NCBI RefSeq assembly: GCF_947179165.1
Contig: NC_077237.1
Span: forward strand, 61,921,523 to 61,985,522
DNA from: Solanum dulcamara
Taxonomy: Eukaryota > Streptophyta > Magnoliopsida > Solanales > Solanaceae
Length of the DNA: 64,000 nucleotides
Direction of reading: 5' to 3'
Within the stretch, counting starts at the first letter, position 1; every line of letters begins with the position of its first letter. The translations under genes were made by a program, and so were the position numbers. The notes beneath the pieces are model-generated. The model made no database searches and was not told the DNA's origin. It saw nothing but the letters and a program-made list of their open reading frames with translations. Below are positions 12,442 through 24,226 of the stretch, one piece after another.

Positions 12442-13638
12442 GGTGGAATGGTCTAATGGACTTTTGTATTTGTATGAATTTGTATTCTGTATTCTTTTAC
12501 TTGACAATTTGTCAACAGAACTTCTGAACCCATTGAAACACAATATTTTAAACACTTTTTTACTATTCAATTGTGTGTATCCCAAACACTGACACATCAT
12601 TTTAATTTTTTTTATAAAATGGCACGTATGATTATAAAATGACATCTGTAAGCCACATCATTTTAGTTACACTTCTCTTTCCATTTGCCTTTGCCATCAC
12701 TATCCCCATCCCCACAATCTCATTTCATTCCTCTCTCATCTTCCTTACACTATTTCCTTTTCCACCCTCGTCTACTTTCCTTCATTGAAAAAGAATATTG
12801 GTATGACTAAAGAAGACGAAGAAGACGGGTTCAACCAGGGCAATCCATCTCCGTCTCCGTCCAAGTCGAAGAAGACGGGTTTACAGCTTGAGTGGACTAT
12901 GTGGCGGGAGATTGTTTGAGTTTTGTGTTGTTTTTTTTCGATTTTCAACTTATTTATGGAAGTTTTTCAATTATATTTATTTATGTATTATTTGTAGTTT
13001 AGTCTGGATTACATCTTCTCTTTGTGTCTTTGTTTGATTTGGGGGTTTTGGTCGATTTACATTGATTTTGTTAAAAGTTTTTGGGGATTTTGCTTTGTTT
13101 CGTGCCTAATGTTAGTGTAAGATGCTTTTATAGTAGTGTTATACCTTCAATGGCATGTTTCCGATTTTGATTAGATTATAGAATTCTAACAAAAATGATT
13201 TTTCACGGTGATGAAGAAGGATACAACAAGATCAACCAAAAAATTGAAACAAAAAATTTATTGAAAATGCATGGAAAAAACAGCAGTATAATGACGAGAA
13301 AAAATGGAAGGGAAATTTGGTAGGAGAAGATCGAAAAAGAGGCAAGAAAAACCTGAAATTTGTCCAACAATGGTGTTAGATGCAAATGGGAAGATGATGG
13401 CTCTATAACAAGGGTCTCACGCTCTTAATATGTGTGTATCACACGCTCTTTGACTTTATTTGCCGGATGCCAAGTCAAAAAAAGTGTTTAAAATATTGTG
13501 TTTTGATGGATTAAGAGGTTCAGTTGAGAAATAGTTAAGTAGAAGGGTTCAGAATACAAATTCAAACAAGTACACGTGAGAAATAGTTAAGTAGAAGGGT
13601 TCAGAATACAAATTCATACACGGTTCCATTATTTTGCC
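12442..13638. mobile_element. Non-autonomous long-TIR DNA element, about 1.2 kb
   Basis: The left arm (12460-12580) reads tatgaatttgtattctg, then cacaatattttaaacacttttttt. The right arm (13470-13630) is its inverted copy. The outermost bases pair imperfectly. An 8-bp direct repeat, aaaaacaa, sits at 12434-12441 and 13639-13646 and is a candidate TSD, though low in complexity. The right arm contains an extra internal direct copy of a segment of about 60 bp. The body holds a short GC-richer ORF at 12803-12919 with a run of Lys/Glu/Asp codons and no recognised domain. Either hAT or Mutator-like is possible. Confidence 0.65.
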
Positions 13639-13646
13639 AAAAACAA

Positions 13647-14457
13647 TATAAAAGAAAATCTTATCAACTAAATTAATGAAAGAAATAAATTTCCCAAGAA
13701 AAATAATGTTAATTAGTTATTCGGTAATAATAGCATCCAATCACCGGGTCAAGTTCTACTTTCATTGAGTAAAGATGCATGATCTTACGTTTTGATTTTA
13801 AGTGTATAGCTAAGGGGGGTAAAGATATTTAAAATAATACCTAGGATTTTAACTTGGAATCTCATAATGAAATTTGAACTCCTTAATTTGTAATCACTAA
13901 GTGAGTATGTAATCTTGTATTAATTAGGATATTCAAAATCTATATATATATATATGTAAAAATAAAAAATATCTTATACATACAATAATATTTTTTGTTG
14001 AAATTCGGATGAACACCTGACCCCTCTAGATCTGTCCCAAAGAGGACAACAAATAAAGACAGAAGAAGATCTCTACAACTCAACTTCAAGGGGACAAGGA
14101 TTAAAGACATAAGAATTAAAAAGAAAGGGATGAGGAGTTTTACCAGAAAAGAAATAAGACTGTTGGTAGGAGTCGTATTAATGGGTTTTTAAAATGTAAT
14201 GTTTGAGAAATACAGTTTAACGTCGATGCGATATAGATAAAAGAAAGAGGACGTGTCTTTTGGTTTAAGAAGAAATGTCTTTTTGGATTTGATAAATAGG
14301 AAAAATAGAATAAAAGGGAAAAAAAATGATAGAAAATAATAAATGGGTTTCTACTCAATGAGGCATGCCACATCATGGGGTCAAAGATCCTTTTTATATA
14401 TATATATATACTAGGTATATTGCCCGCATCTCGCGTGGGATAAACTACCCCTAATTA
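13647..14457. other. AT-rich DNA with (TA)n tracts and a Helitron-like minus-strand end
   Basis: No gene seen. A motif gaggcatgccacatcatggg (14358 on) precedes a TA tract, and related motifs recur near 27897 and 29200. Just after the tract, the minus strand ends in CTAG (14411-14414) about 10 bases beyond an imperfect hairpin (cccacgc/gcggg). This resembles a Helitron 3' terminus. Confidence 0.35.
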
Positions 14458-15133
14458 GCTTATATTAGGATTGCTTATTGGGTGGATCGAACGGATTATT
14501 ATGTTTAACGGTTTGACTTAACAGTTATCGTCTTTTAAAAGTACTAATCCGCTAGCCAACCTATAAGATATCGGTTGGTTTAGTATCGGATTAGCAATTA
14601 TCGAACGGTTATCGGACGGTGTATCGATTAAGTATAGGTTACCAAGTAAAAGGCATTTCGAATTTATTTGTATCTTCAGAATCAACCCAAAGACAATAAT
14701 TTAAAAGTTCTAGCAAATGGATATACATTATAGCCTTGCACTCTGTCAATCAAAACTTTGAGAAGTTTTGTAGCATCAGTAAAATTTTAAACGCGAAAGC
14801 AGCCTATCTATTGCCCACTATAAATCGTGGCAAGCAAGGTGGTTTCTGCTGTCAGCACACATATCACCAGGCCCCAAACTTCACAAATGAAAGAAAAACT
14901 TGTACCCAGTAGCCATCTCAAATGACCATCTCCATGGGACAATAAAGAGAAACATATTTTGACATATATTATTCATTGCTTAGACTCACCAGTACAGCAA
15001 CAATTGTGTAAGGTATGCTCCAAAGCTTTTTGGACAAGTAAATTAAGAATCAAAGTGAAAAAAGTCACTACAAAGAACGAGTCTTGGGATAAATCACACT
15101 ACTAAAAGCACTCCGGCACATGTCATATATCTA

Positions 15134-15240
<107 letters not shown>

Positions 15241-15489
15241 TCTTTGAAACCCCTTTTCGTGTTGAGATTTTGAACTGTTGTTATCCCTTCTCTCCCTCTA
15301 TAGTGTTCATACCCAGCTTTTGAAAAGAGAATAGAGGCGGAGGTTCGACGGCCTAAGGGAAAGGAGGGGAGGTCTGGTGGAGGAGAAGAGGAGGCGATGC
15401 AACTGGGCATTAGAGAATGAGAGATGAGAGTCTGAGAGACTGAGACAGAGGCGGCAACGACAAGTAACTAAGCTTAGCCAAGTGCCCAA
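15241..15489 (-). other. Possible captured 5' exon encoding a transit-peptide-like sequence
   Basis: The minus strand gives a Ser/Arg/Leu-rich translation containing LHRLLFSSTRPPLLSLRP, with almost no acidic residues. That is the composition of a mitochondrial or plastid presequence. It lies next to the decarboxylase fragment inside the same transposon. The source gene is not identified, and two overlapping frames are open, so this is an inference from composition. Confidence 0.35.
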
Positions 15490-15850
15490 GTAGAAGTGTA
15501 GAACTCTGTAGAAGAGTAGAAGTAGGGTTGCTACTTTAAATGGGCTTGCCTGTTTAATTAAATGGGCTTGGCTCTTATTTTAGATTTATAAATTATAATT
15601 ATCAATATTATACATATTTTATATGTTTAGGGATAAAATATATTAAAATATAATAAATTCTTAACGGATTAACGGTTTACCCAATAAAAAAATTGAGTAA
15701 TCCGTCCCCCACACCGATAAGCCGTTAATTATAAAATTTAAATCCATTCCCCACTCGCTAATCCGATAACCCAATACCAATAAGCCAATAAGCCAATTTT
15801 GCGGATGGGTTATCGATAGCGGAATAATTTTGAACAGCCCTAGCTTATAT

Positions 15851-16147
15851 GTTATTGAATTTATTATGTCGATTATAAAATTATTGAAAATACGAAAACA
15901 TATCTCTCATTTGATGAAATAACGTATGATCATTTCGATTCACGATTTAAGCAAGGGAGAATATTTCACTGAAGGCCATGCACTCTGCAACTCTCTGATT
16001 TATCAAAGCTTGTCAACATGTGTCCACATTCTTAGTCTATTTGATTTAACAATTCTGAGAAGATATATACATTGAATAACTTCTTGCAACATGAGAAGGT
16101 AAGAAAACTTGTAGACAGTTAGAACTATTAGTGTATCTTTTCACTAT
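15851..16147. other. Unassigned spacer
   Basis: About 300 bases of AT-rich DNA between two hAT-type elements. Nothing recognisable was seen. Confidence 0.5.
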
Positions 16148-16155
16148 CTTTCTAT

Positions 16156-16693
16156 TAGGGGTGTGTAAAAACCAAACCGACCGATAAATCGAATCAAAAA
16201 GGTGTTATTGATTTATTGCAATTGAATTATTGGGTTAACGGTTATTTACTTTTTTTAAAAAAAAATTATTGGATTATCGGTTCGGTATTGGTTTTTTAAT
16301 ATTGAGTCATTGGGTAAACTGATAACTCCTTTAGACTATAATAATTTACTAATTTAATTTTTAGTTTTTTCACTCATACACTAATACTATCTAGTATTTA
16401 GTATTTACCCTTTAAGCTTTGCCGCTTTAGCAAGGTTCACTGTTAAGTGGCAAGGGTTTGCAAGTTGAAAGTTGCTACGACGGCGGCTCCAAGAATCGTA
16501 TTTGTTTTAAAAGTATTTTCTTATTGGTTAAACCAAAAATAGAACCATTAAAGACCAAAAACCGATAAGTCAAAAACCAATCACAAATATCTTATTGATT
16601 TGGCTTTCAGTTTAGCATATTTAAAAATAAAAAACCAATAAATCGAACCGATAATACTTAAAACCGAACCGAATTGACAGATACACACCCCTA
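16156..16693. mobile_element. hAT-type MITE, 538 bp
   Basis: Perfect terminal inverted repeats taggggtgtgt / acacaccccta are flanked by the 8-bp direct repeat ctttctat at 16148-16155 and 16694-16701. The interior is rich in aaccgaacc and ttattgg motifs in inverted arrangement, as is common for plant hAT MITEs. There is no ORF. Confidence 0.92.
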
Positions 16694-17680
16694 CTTTCTA
16701 TGAAGAGTCAAAAGAGAATTGTCAGTCACTTTTGCTTCTAGAGTATTGCATGACTTAGTCTATCTGAGCAAAACCGATTTCATTTTCATTAGAAAAATTA
16801 TATAATGCCCCGTAACTTCTAAGCAAAGATATGAACCATCCTCAGTATGCATATAGACCCGAAATCAATGACTTCTAAGTTGTACATATATGTTAAGGTC
16901 CTTTCTAAGTATTCTAAGTGTATCTGATGTAGTTTAGGATCATAAGAAACCTCAAACGCCAAGCCAAGTTCAAATATTTCTATTGACTAAATTTTCGCAT
17001 AAGTTCATATAAGAGTTAATTTTAAATTCCTATATATATATATATGCTTCTTTAGCAAGGTTCACTATTAAGTGGCAAGAGCTTGCAAGTTGTAAGTTAT
17101 AAGTATGCAAGTTGCTACGACGGCGGCTCCAGAAATCGTATTTGTTTTAAAAGTATTTTCTTATTGGTTAAACCAAAAACCGAACCATTAAAGACCAAAT
17201 ACCAATAAACCAAAACCTAATCACAAATATCTTATTGGTTTGACTATTAGTTTAGCATATTTAAAAATCGAAAACCAATAAACCGAACAGATAATACAAT
17301 AAAACCGAACCAAATTGACAGATACACACACCTACTTTCTATGAAGAGTAAAAATAGAATAATTGTCAGTCACTTTTGCTTCTGAGTATTACATGACTTT
17401 GTCTATCTGAGCAAAATCGATTTCATTGTCATTAAAAAAATTATGTAACGCCCCGTCATTTCTAAGCAAAGATCTGAACCATCCTCAGTATGCATATAGA
17501 CCCTAACCCAATGACTTCTAAGTTGTACATATATGTTAAGGTCCTTTGTAATTATTCTAAGTGTATTTGATATAGTTTAGGGTCATAAGAAACCTCAAAC
17601 GCCAAGTCAAGTTCAAAACATTTCTATTGGCTAAGTTTTTGCATGAGTTCATATAAGGGTCAATTTTAAATTCCTATATC
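16425..17680. repeat. Tandem duplication of about 620 bp
   Basis: Copy 1 is about 16425-17030 and copy 2 about 17048-17680, an offset near 623. Both begin at ctttagcaaggttcact, which lies inside the MITE. Both run through its right half, its right flank with the aatta target site, and the first 230 bases of the following LTR. The duplication therefore post-dates both the MITE and the LTR insertion. A TA tract at 17031-17045 sits at the junction. Confidence 0.8.
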
Positions 17681-18694
17681 TCTCATCATATTAAGATTTA
17701 GATGGACCATGACCTATATAATTAAAGGTATATGAGTCTTATTTCCAACGCCGCCAATTTTGAATCATTTGGAGTTCATAGTAGAAAGTTATGATTGTTT
17801 TATTGAAGCATGTCCAAATAGTCCTATTCGCCGAGCTCACTTGCCAATTTTCTGACTCGCCAAATGGCTCATCGAATAGCCGATTTAGCTCGCCAAATGG
17901 GTCTGAAACCCTTCAAACTGTGAATATTTTGGCGATCTAAATCTCCATTTTGGCGACCCGCCGAATAGGTCGGCGAGGAGACCTCTAGTTCACCGATTTG
18001 TCCGATGAAATTCATTAAAAGGTTATTTTCTTTGATTTTTATAATTTTCTTACGTTCCTAAAAGGGTATTCTTGACCTTTTACCATCAATTAACTTCCAT
18101 AAGTCTATATTATAGCCTAATAACCTCTCTATTCAGATCCAAGCCTAAAAAAATATTACATTCGCACATTCTAAATTCTTTCAAGGAAGAAAAAGGGTTC
18201 TTCACCTTCAAGCCTTAGTTCAAGGCTTCAAGTCAGTATTTTCCTTCCAGGTATGTAAGGCTTCAGTGAGAGTATTCCTTCCACTCTCATGCCTAAAGTA
18301 TTTTGACTATATGATGAATTATATTTAAATCTAGGATTTTACCCAATCTTTTTCAAGATATGATTTTAAAGCAAAGTTATAGTTTTTATTAAAGATTTCT
18401 CATGCATCTCACTGAATTACTATGAACTATATATTTTATTTTATGATTATGACTCTAAAAGAATGTGTCAATATTATTTATGAAGTTATCAAACCTAATT
18501 TTGAGTATTTACACGTTATGCATAATTTCAAATAAGTTGTCTCATGTTTAAAGTCATATGCATAGAAGTAAATATATATTTATGAAAGAGATATTTGAGC
18601 ACTGCCTCAAAATACTTATGATTCAAGATTTGATTTTTGAGATTAGTCTCACTTATGATTTAAGATATTACTTTTGAGCTTAGTCTAACATATG

Positions 18695-18736
<42 letters not shown>

Positions 18737-19755
18737 ACAGTTTTTATACTTATGAGCATTAAAATGTATTTATGTTATTTTGGGAGGACTATTTAGCACC
18801 GAGTGAACTTTAGGGATGAAGGTTTTCATTAGCATCCGTGGACCTTTAGTAGAAATCTCTAAGTCCCATAACTATGTGCCACCATAGGACTTGAGTATAA
18901 TGCTTTGTTGGAAAACTCCATATGGCTCTGAGAGGCACAGACTAGTAGCTTCACATAGATATGATATGGTTCTATATCCAAACAAAGTATAGGACAACCC
19001 TCCTAATTGGGTTAGCTGTTGGATATCATGAGTTCACATAGTTTATGTCGATTATAAGAAATTCCCAGTTATGCATTTTTATGATACAATCTTCACATAT
19101 TATGGTTAATTTTAAGTATGCTATGTTATGTATATGTTTATTTGAAAGAGTTCTGAGATAGACTTATCTCTATATATGTTTTTGAAAGAAGATTTTTAAT
19201 GGTATTTAGACATGAACTCCAATTGTTTTCTCTTCAAGTTCTCTCACTATGTACGTGAATTTTGAAAGCCTTATTTCACTGTCCTCATTATGCTATTTTC
19301 ATGATTGTGTTAGTGTTCCTTAATTACTCAGTACATTCCACATATTGACGTATACTTTCTTTGCTACATCCTTTTATGATGTAGATTCTGACACTCGTTC
19401 TCAGACTCGTGGCTAGCAAGGTTGTAGCAGTTCTCAGTCAGCAGTTGGTGAGTCCTCCTTATTCGAGGACTTCATGGAGTAGTTTTAGTTAGTTCTTTTA
19501 CTAAGTTATGGTAGTCGGGGGCTATGCCTAGAAAAAACTTATTTTTTTATTTAGATATTAGAGGCTTTTTTCAAACATTAGTTTTCAGTCTTCATGGATA
19601 TGTTATCTTTCTAATAAGACTTTTTATGCCTATGTTCCATCTTCCACTTAGTTTTCTTATAATATGCTTTGATGTATTATGCCAAGGTTTAGCTTGGGAC
19701 CACTCGTGGTTCTAAGTACCCTGTCTCGGCTATGAGGTTGACTCGGATCGTGACA
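17444..19755 (+). repeat. Solo LTR of a Ty3/gypsy element, 2312 bp
   Basis: It starts tgtaacgcccc and ends gatcgtgaca, with a perfect 5-bp TSD aatta at 17439-17443 and 19756-19760. No internal region follows, so it is a solo LTR left by LTR-LTR recombination. Its 3' part recurs at 22849-23516 followed by a primer-binding site, which confirms it as an LTR. A word cluster (ctcgcc/ggcga) lies at 17828-18005. It resembles the Element 1 LTR, for example the cccataactatgt segment. Confidence 0.9.
18699..18734. repeat. (AT)n microsatellite
   Basis: An uninterrupted AT dinucleotide run of about 36 bp within the solo LTR. Confidence 0.95.
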
Positions 19756-20077
19756 AATTACCTCATAAGTATTCACACCCGTCAAAATTCCATGCCTAAA
19801 ATTAGATTTAGTCCCTCTCAAAATGCGTGGAAATAGTAGCATATTATGTTTAAATAATAGAGATAATTTTTAAAAAATTGTCTTAATAGATGGATTCCAT
19901 AGTTAAGGCACACAATTTTTCACACAAATGAGCAACCAAATAATTATTCATAAAAGTAGCTCCATGTCACGATCATCTTTGCGTCTTGTTAAAAAGTACA
20001 ATACTTTTTAGCTTTGCGTATTTTATTGAAATTTTCAAGTTTGTGTACTGTGTCATTCTTGTTATATTGAGTATCTT

Positions 20078-21333
20078 GGGAGATAGAATTAAAAGAGACC
20101 TTTGAGTTATGTATTTGAGAATTTAGGACACAATTTTTAAAAATTAGGTAAAAGGGACTCTAGTATAATTAGAGATTAATGGGTTATGCTAATTTTAAAA
20201 AAAATATTTTTATACACCCCAAAGTTTTGCTATTTACAAACAGACCCAACATATAAGAGTTTTAGCCAAAAGGGCAACAACCAATTTCCAGCAAATCTGC
20301 TTGTTTTTTTTAGCGGGAGCAACAACCCTTTCCATATTATCTTCGTCTACTTCCATATCTTCTTCTTTTTTTCTTTTTTTTCAATCTCAACACATTTCAG
20401 CCTTCCAAACTCCTTGCTCTCTTCAAACTAGGGTTAGATTTATCTTCATTGAACAAAAATGAAATTTGCATTTGCCTTCTTCTTCATCACTAAACCAAAG
20501 ATTTTTTAATTTGTGTTACTTCTCTGTTCTTGATAGTAATTTGTTAATACATTGTTTGGGAATTTGCTTCAAAGGGGATAAACATTTCATCTGTTCTTCT
20601 ATATTGTTAATAAACAACTACACGTTGTTTATAAACAACTACACGTTGTTTATAAACAATATGCAGTTGTTTATAAACAACATGCAGTTGTTTATAAACA
20701 ACTTCATGTTGTTTAAACAACTGGATTATGTTTACACAAATGACCTGCATTGCACAACATGGTATTTATGCTAAGAGTTTGCACTGCACATGCAGGCTCC
20801 ATGTAAACAACCAAACTTTGTTTAAACAATCAAAAGTTGATTGCACTGCGAACCTGCAAATAAATTATCTATGTATTAATGGGGGACACAAGTATGACAT
20901 CACATAATACAATATTTCACTGATTCAAGAGGAGGAAAACATGAAGAGGAAAAAAAAATGATGTTGATCTACCTTCAATTTTCGAATAAAGGAAAAAGAA
21001 TTAGGAAAAAAAAGAGAAGAGAGGAGAACAGAGAAAATAAAAAATTGAATAAAGGAGCCCTAAATTGGAGAAAAGAAAAGAAAACAGAAGAAAAGAGAGG
21101 AGAGAAAACAGAACAGCTCATTGGAAGAAAATGAAGAGAATGAAGAAAATTTAGGATTTTATTAAAAGTTTTTGATATTTTAATTTTTTACCCTAAATTT
21201 ACAAATATTTCAAATCAACCCCATTTCTTTATAATTAACCCCTAATTATATATTTATAACAGAAAAAAGAAAAAAAATACAAATCCCCTATCCTTCATTT
21301 CACTCTCAAACATTCCTTTTACCTCATTCTCCC
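20078..21333. mobile_element. Mutator-like non-autonomous element, 1256 bp
   Basis: A perfect 9-bp direct repeat gagtatctt flanks it at 20069-20077 and 21334-21342, the length typical of Mutator-like elements. Copy B of the duplicated segment carries the uninterrupted site (gaatatctt, about 27139), so this is a real insertion. The terminal inverted repeats start gggagata and gggagaat and stay similar for about 30 bases. It has no transposase. The interior contains a palindrome array and purine-rich DNA. Confidence 0.87.
20603..20735. repeat. Array of perfect palindromes ttgtttataaacaa
   Basis: The 14-bp self-complementary word ttgtttataaacaa, or close variants such as ttgtttaaacaa, occurs about every 21-24 bases. 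Spacers such as ctacacg and catgcag separate the copies. Two further ttgtttaaacaa-like words lie at 20801-20840. The array lies inside the Mutator-like element and is translated only by chance. Confidence 0.85.
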
Positions 21334-21452
21334 GAGTATCTTTACATTGTTTTTGTTGCTGCTTTAGATAAAGTCACTTGACTATTTTCAATTTTCTAAC
21401 CTTGTTTGCCCCCCCCCCCCCCTTTATTTTGGAGGAAATAAAAAAATTAAAA

Positions 21453-21855
21453 GCATGTCAATTTATGGTTGGGTGTTCATGATATCAATTGGATTCAATG
21501 TAGCAAAAAGGTCTGTTGTCCTCTTCTTATTTTACCCTCTCTCCACATTTTTCGTATAAAAGCATAGTACGTCTATCGACTTACTTTTAATGTTAAATCA
21601 TTGATGAATTGACAGTGTGAGAGTGAACAATGAATTGGGAGCAGGGCATCCAAAATCAGCAACATTTTTAGAAATAGTTGTCACAGCATGCTCTTTCATC
21701 ATCTCGGTAGTTTCTGCAATCCTCGTTCTCACATTGTGTAACGTCAATTGCTATGAATTTACTAGAGGAGAAGTTGTGGCTGAAGATGTTTCTTATCTTT
21801 CTCCGTTGCTCGTGCTTACCCTTGCACTTAATGGAATTCAGCCCGTCTTATCTGG
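21453..21855 (+). pseudogene. MATE (DETOXIFICATION) transporter fragment, copy A
   Basis: Two adjoining exons of a multidrug and toxic compound extrusion transporter, a membrane H+-coupled exporter. Exon 1 (21454-21510) reads YGWVFMISIGFNVAK. A 105-bp GT..AG intron (21511-21615) follows. Exon 2 (from 21616) starts SVRVNNELGAGHPKSATF and runs to NGIQPVLSG. The splice phase fits the conserved family sequence. The rest of the 12-helix protein is absent on both sides, so this is a gene fragment. Confidence 0.85.
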
Positions 21856-22660
21856 CAATCGCGTAACATATATTAGAAAAGAAAGAGTGTCAAACAAAAG
21901 TTGTGGTGCGTCATTTTTTTATTTTAAAAGAACAGAAAGGGCGATTCAATAGAAGACTGTAGAAGTCAGAGTAAAGGTTAATGAGAGACTTTCATGGTAC
22001 ATTAGTAAAGTGAAGTGTGTGCAAGTGAGATGCAAGTTACCTGCATGATCCTTAGGGAGTGTGGTTGGCGCACTAGAGGAAGTAAAATCCTACTATGGTA
22101 AATTCTATTTTTCCACAAGTCTCCATCTCCATCTCCATCTGTACATGTATTAGCTGTACAAAATACAGTAATTCAAAAGGCGAAAGGGGAGGTTTTATTG
22201 AAGGATATTTATATAAGACAATGGTCAACAATATCATTAAAATAGTAATTCAAAAGGGTGGGTTTCAGCAGTGGAGTGAATCAAAGATGGGCTGGAGTAA
22301 AATCCCAAAGCACATTAAAAATAGATTCATAGAACACAAAGCAGACAATTAGCAGAGAGAATAATCACATAAAAGAAATGGAAGAAGTAGGAAAGCAAAT
22401 TCATAACGATACAAATTAAAAGGACCTACAAACTAAACTATATAGAAAGATAAAAGAAGTAAGCAATAGAGGGAAGAATCAGGGAAAAATACCTACAAGA
22501 CTCAGAAAAAAATCCTTCAGCCATCTTATACTTCTACTGACTGTATCGGATATCTAAAATCTAGAGGAAAGTTGGGTGATAAACCCTTCAAGAGATTACT
22601 GGCAACATAGAGGGACTTGAATCCGGTGATGTGGCAGCGCTTGCTCGTAGGAATAGAAAT
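21856..22660. other. Sequence present only in copy A of the duplicated segment
   Basis: It contains a tctccatctccatctccatct stretch and AT-rich DNA. No gene and no clear element ends were found. It is either an insertion in copy A or a deletion in copy B. Confidence 0.4.
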
Positions 22661-22848
22661 AGACAGAAGGAGTGAAGATCACAAGGATGGATAAAGGTAA
22701 TGGACTAAAGCACCATATTTGAGTACAATGCGAGTAGAGGAAATAGGAGAATATATTTGAAAAGGATTAATAAATGTTTGAAGAGAGCAAAGAAGCGATG
22801 TTACGACCTTACTGGAGTTTGAAGAGGGGAAAACAAGAGACGTTACCC

Positions 22849-23516
22849 TCTTCACATATTATGGTTAATTTGAAGTATTCTATGTTATGTATATTTTTAT
22901 GAAAGATTTCTGAAATAGACTTATCTCTATATATGCTTTTGAAAGAAGATTTTTAATGGTATTTAGACATGAACTCCATTTGTTTTTTCTACAAGTTCTC
23001 TCACTATGTACATGATTTTTGAACACTTTATTTCACTAGCCTCGTTATGCTATTTTCATGATTATGTTAGCGCTTCTTAATTACTTAGTACATTCCACAT
23101 AGTGGCGCATACTTTCTCTGCTGCATTCTTTTATGATGTAGATTTCGGCACTCGTTCTCAGACTCGTGACTAGTAAAGTTGCAGAAGTTCTCAATCAGTA
23201 GTTGGTGAGTCCTCCTTATTCGAGGACTTCATGAAGTAGTTTTAGTTAGTTCTTTTACTAAGTTTTGGTAGTCTGGGGCCATGTCCCGGAAAAGTACTTA
23301 TTTCTTTTGATTTTGATATTAGAGGCATGTTTCAGTCGTTAGTTTTTAGTCTTCAAGGATATGTTATCTTTCTAATAAGACCTTTTATGCATATGTTCCA
23401 ACTTTCGCTTAATTTTCTTATTATAAGATTTGATGTGTTATGTCAAGGGTTAGCTTGGGACAACTCACGGTTCTAAGTACCGTGTCTTGGCTAGGATGTA
23501 GACTCGAGTCGTGACA
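22849..23516 (+). repeat. 3' part of an LTR, same family as 17444-19755
   Basis: It matches 19090-19755 closely and ends gtcgtgaca. It is cut on the left at the junction with copy A. The primer-binding site follows at once, so it derives from a 5' LTR. Confidence 0.85.
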
Positions 23517-23520
23517 AACT

Positions 23521-23532
23521 TGGTATCAGATC
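23521..23532 (+). other. Primer-binding site (initiator tRNA-Met type)
   Basis: tggtatcagatc starts four bases after the LTR end. It is a one-base variant of the tggtatcagagc site used with initiator tRNA-Met by plant Ty3/gypsy elements. Confidence 0.8.
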
Positions 23533-24136
23533 CCTAGGTTCAAGTGTCCTAGGATGTCTGAAAAAATGCATCTAGTAGAGTCTCTTGTATGGGTATGAAG
23601 TGTGCCACTTATAAGGGGGAGGCTACAGGATGTTTAGGAAATACTTTTCCTTCTTTCATACTCTCGATCGCGCAACAGAGCTATTCTCTTAGAAATATAT
23701 GTAGATTCGTGCGTTTCTCAAATTCTTCTAACTATTCCTCATCTTCGAGGTGAGAGAAGTAGCAAAGCTTTTTTCCAACGAATAAGGTACTCTCAGATAG
23801 AACTATTAGCATTTTAGAGATTGCACAAAGGGCTTGATAGGAGCCTATTAATATGCTTTAGCCCTTCAATTCAAAATCTTATGTCCTTGTTTATGTGAAT
23901 CATGTTGTTTAGCCAAACTTTGATATGTATTCAGATTTCTCTACAATCCTCCATTACATAGAACATTCATGAAAAAAGAAAAAATGTGTCCAAATTCTTG
24001 GATAGTATTGGCACCCGAAAAATAATGTGATTTTGAGATTTCATGATTTATAAGTAGTAGAATGATCTAAGATTAGAAGTGTGAATCTAGAATTGTAATA
24101 GCCAGAAGGTGAGGATAACGAAATATCAAAGTGTAG

Positions 24137-24226
<90 letters not shown>

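Larger units (their letters stand above)
19756..22848 (+). other. Duplicated segment, copy A (MATE gene fragment and flanks)
   Basis: This segment matches 26812-27840 (copy B) on both sides of a transposon insertion. The left part (19756-20077) pairs with 26812-27140. The MATE exons pair with 27257-27600. The part containing gacagaaggagtgaagatca (22661 on) pairs with 27645-27840. Copy A has about 0.8 kb (21856-22660) that copy B lacks. Both copies begin directly after the same LTR terminus and aatta target site, so the LTR-flank junction was itself duplicated. Confidence 0.75.

Noticed and set aside
12942..13385. Hydrophobic minus-strand ORF at 13203-13385 as a small membrane protein
   Set aside because: Its Phe/Leu/Ile content is what AT-rich transposon DNA gives by chance. 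It has no homologous motif.
20603..20735. CRISPR-like array of palindromic repeats with spacers
   Set aside because: The repeats are only 14 bp, the spacers are about 7-10 bp and near-identical, and this is plant nuclear DNA.
20466..20774. 102-codon ORF
   Set aside because: Its central repeats of INNY/INNM are translation of the palindrome array, and the ORF lies in a non-coding transposon.
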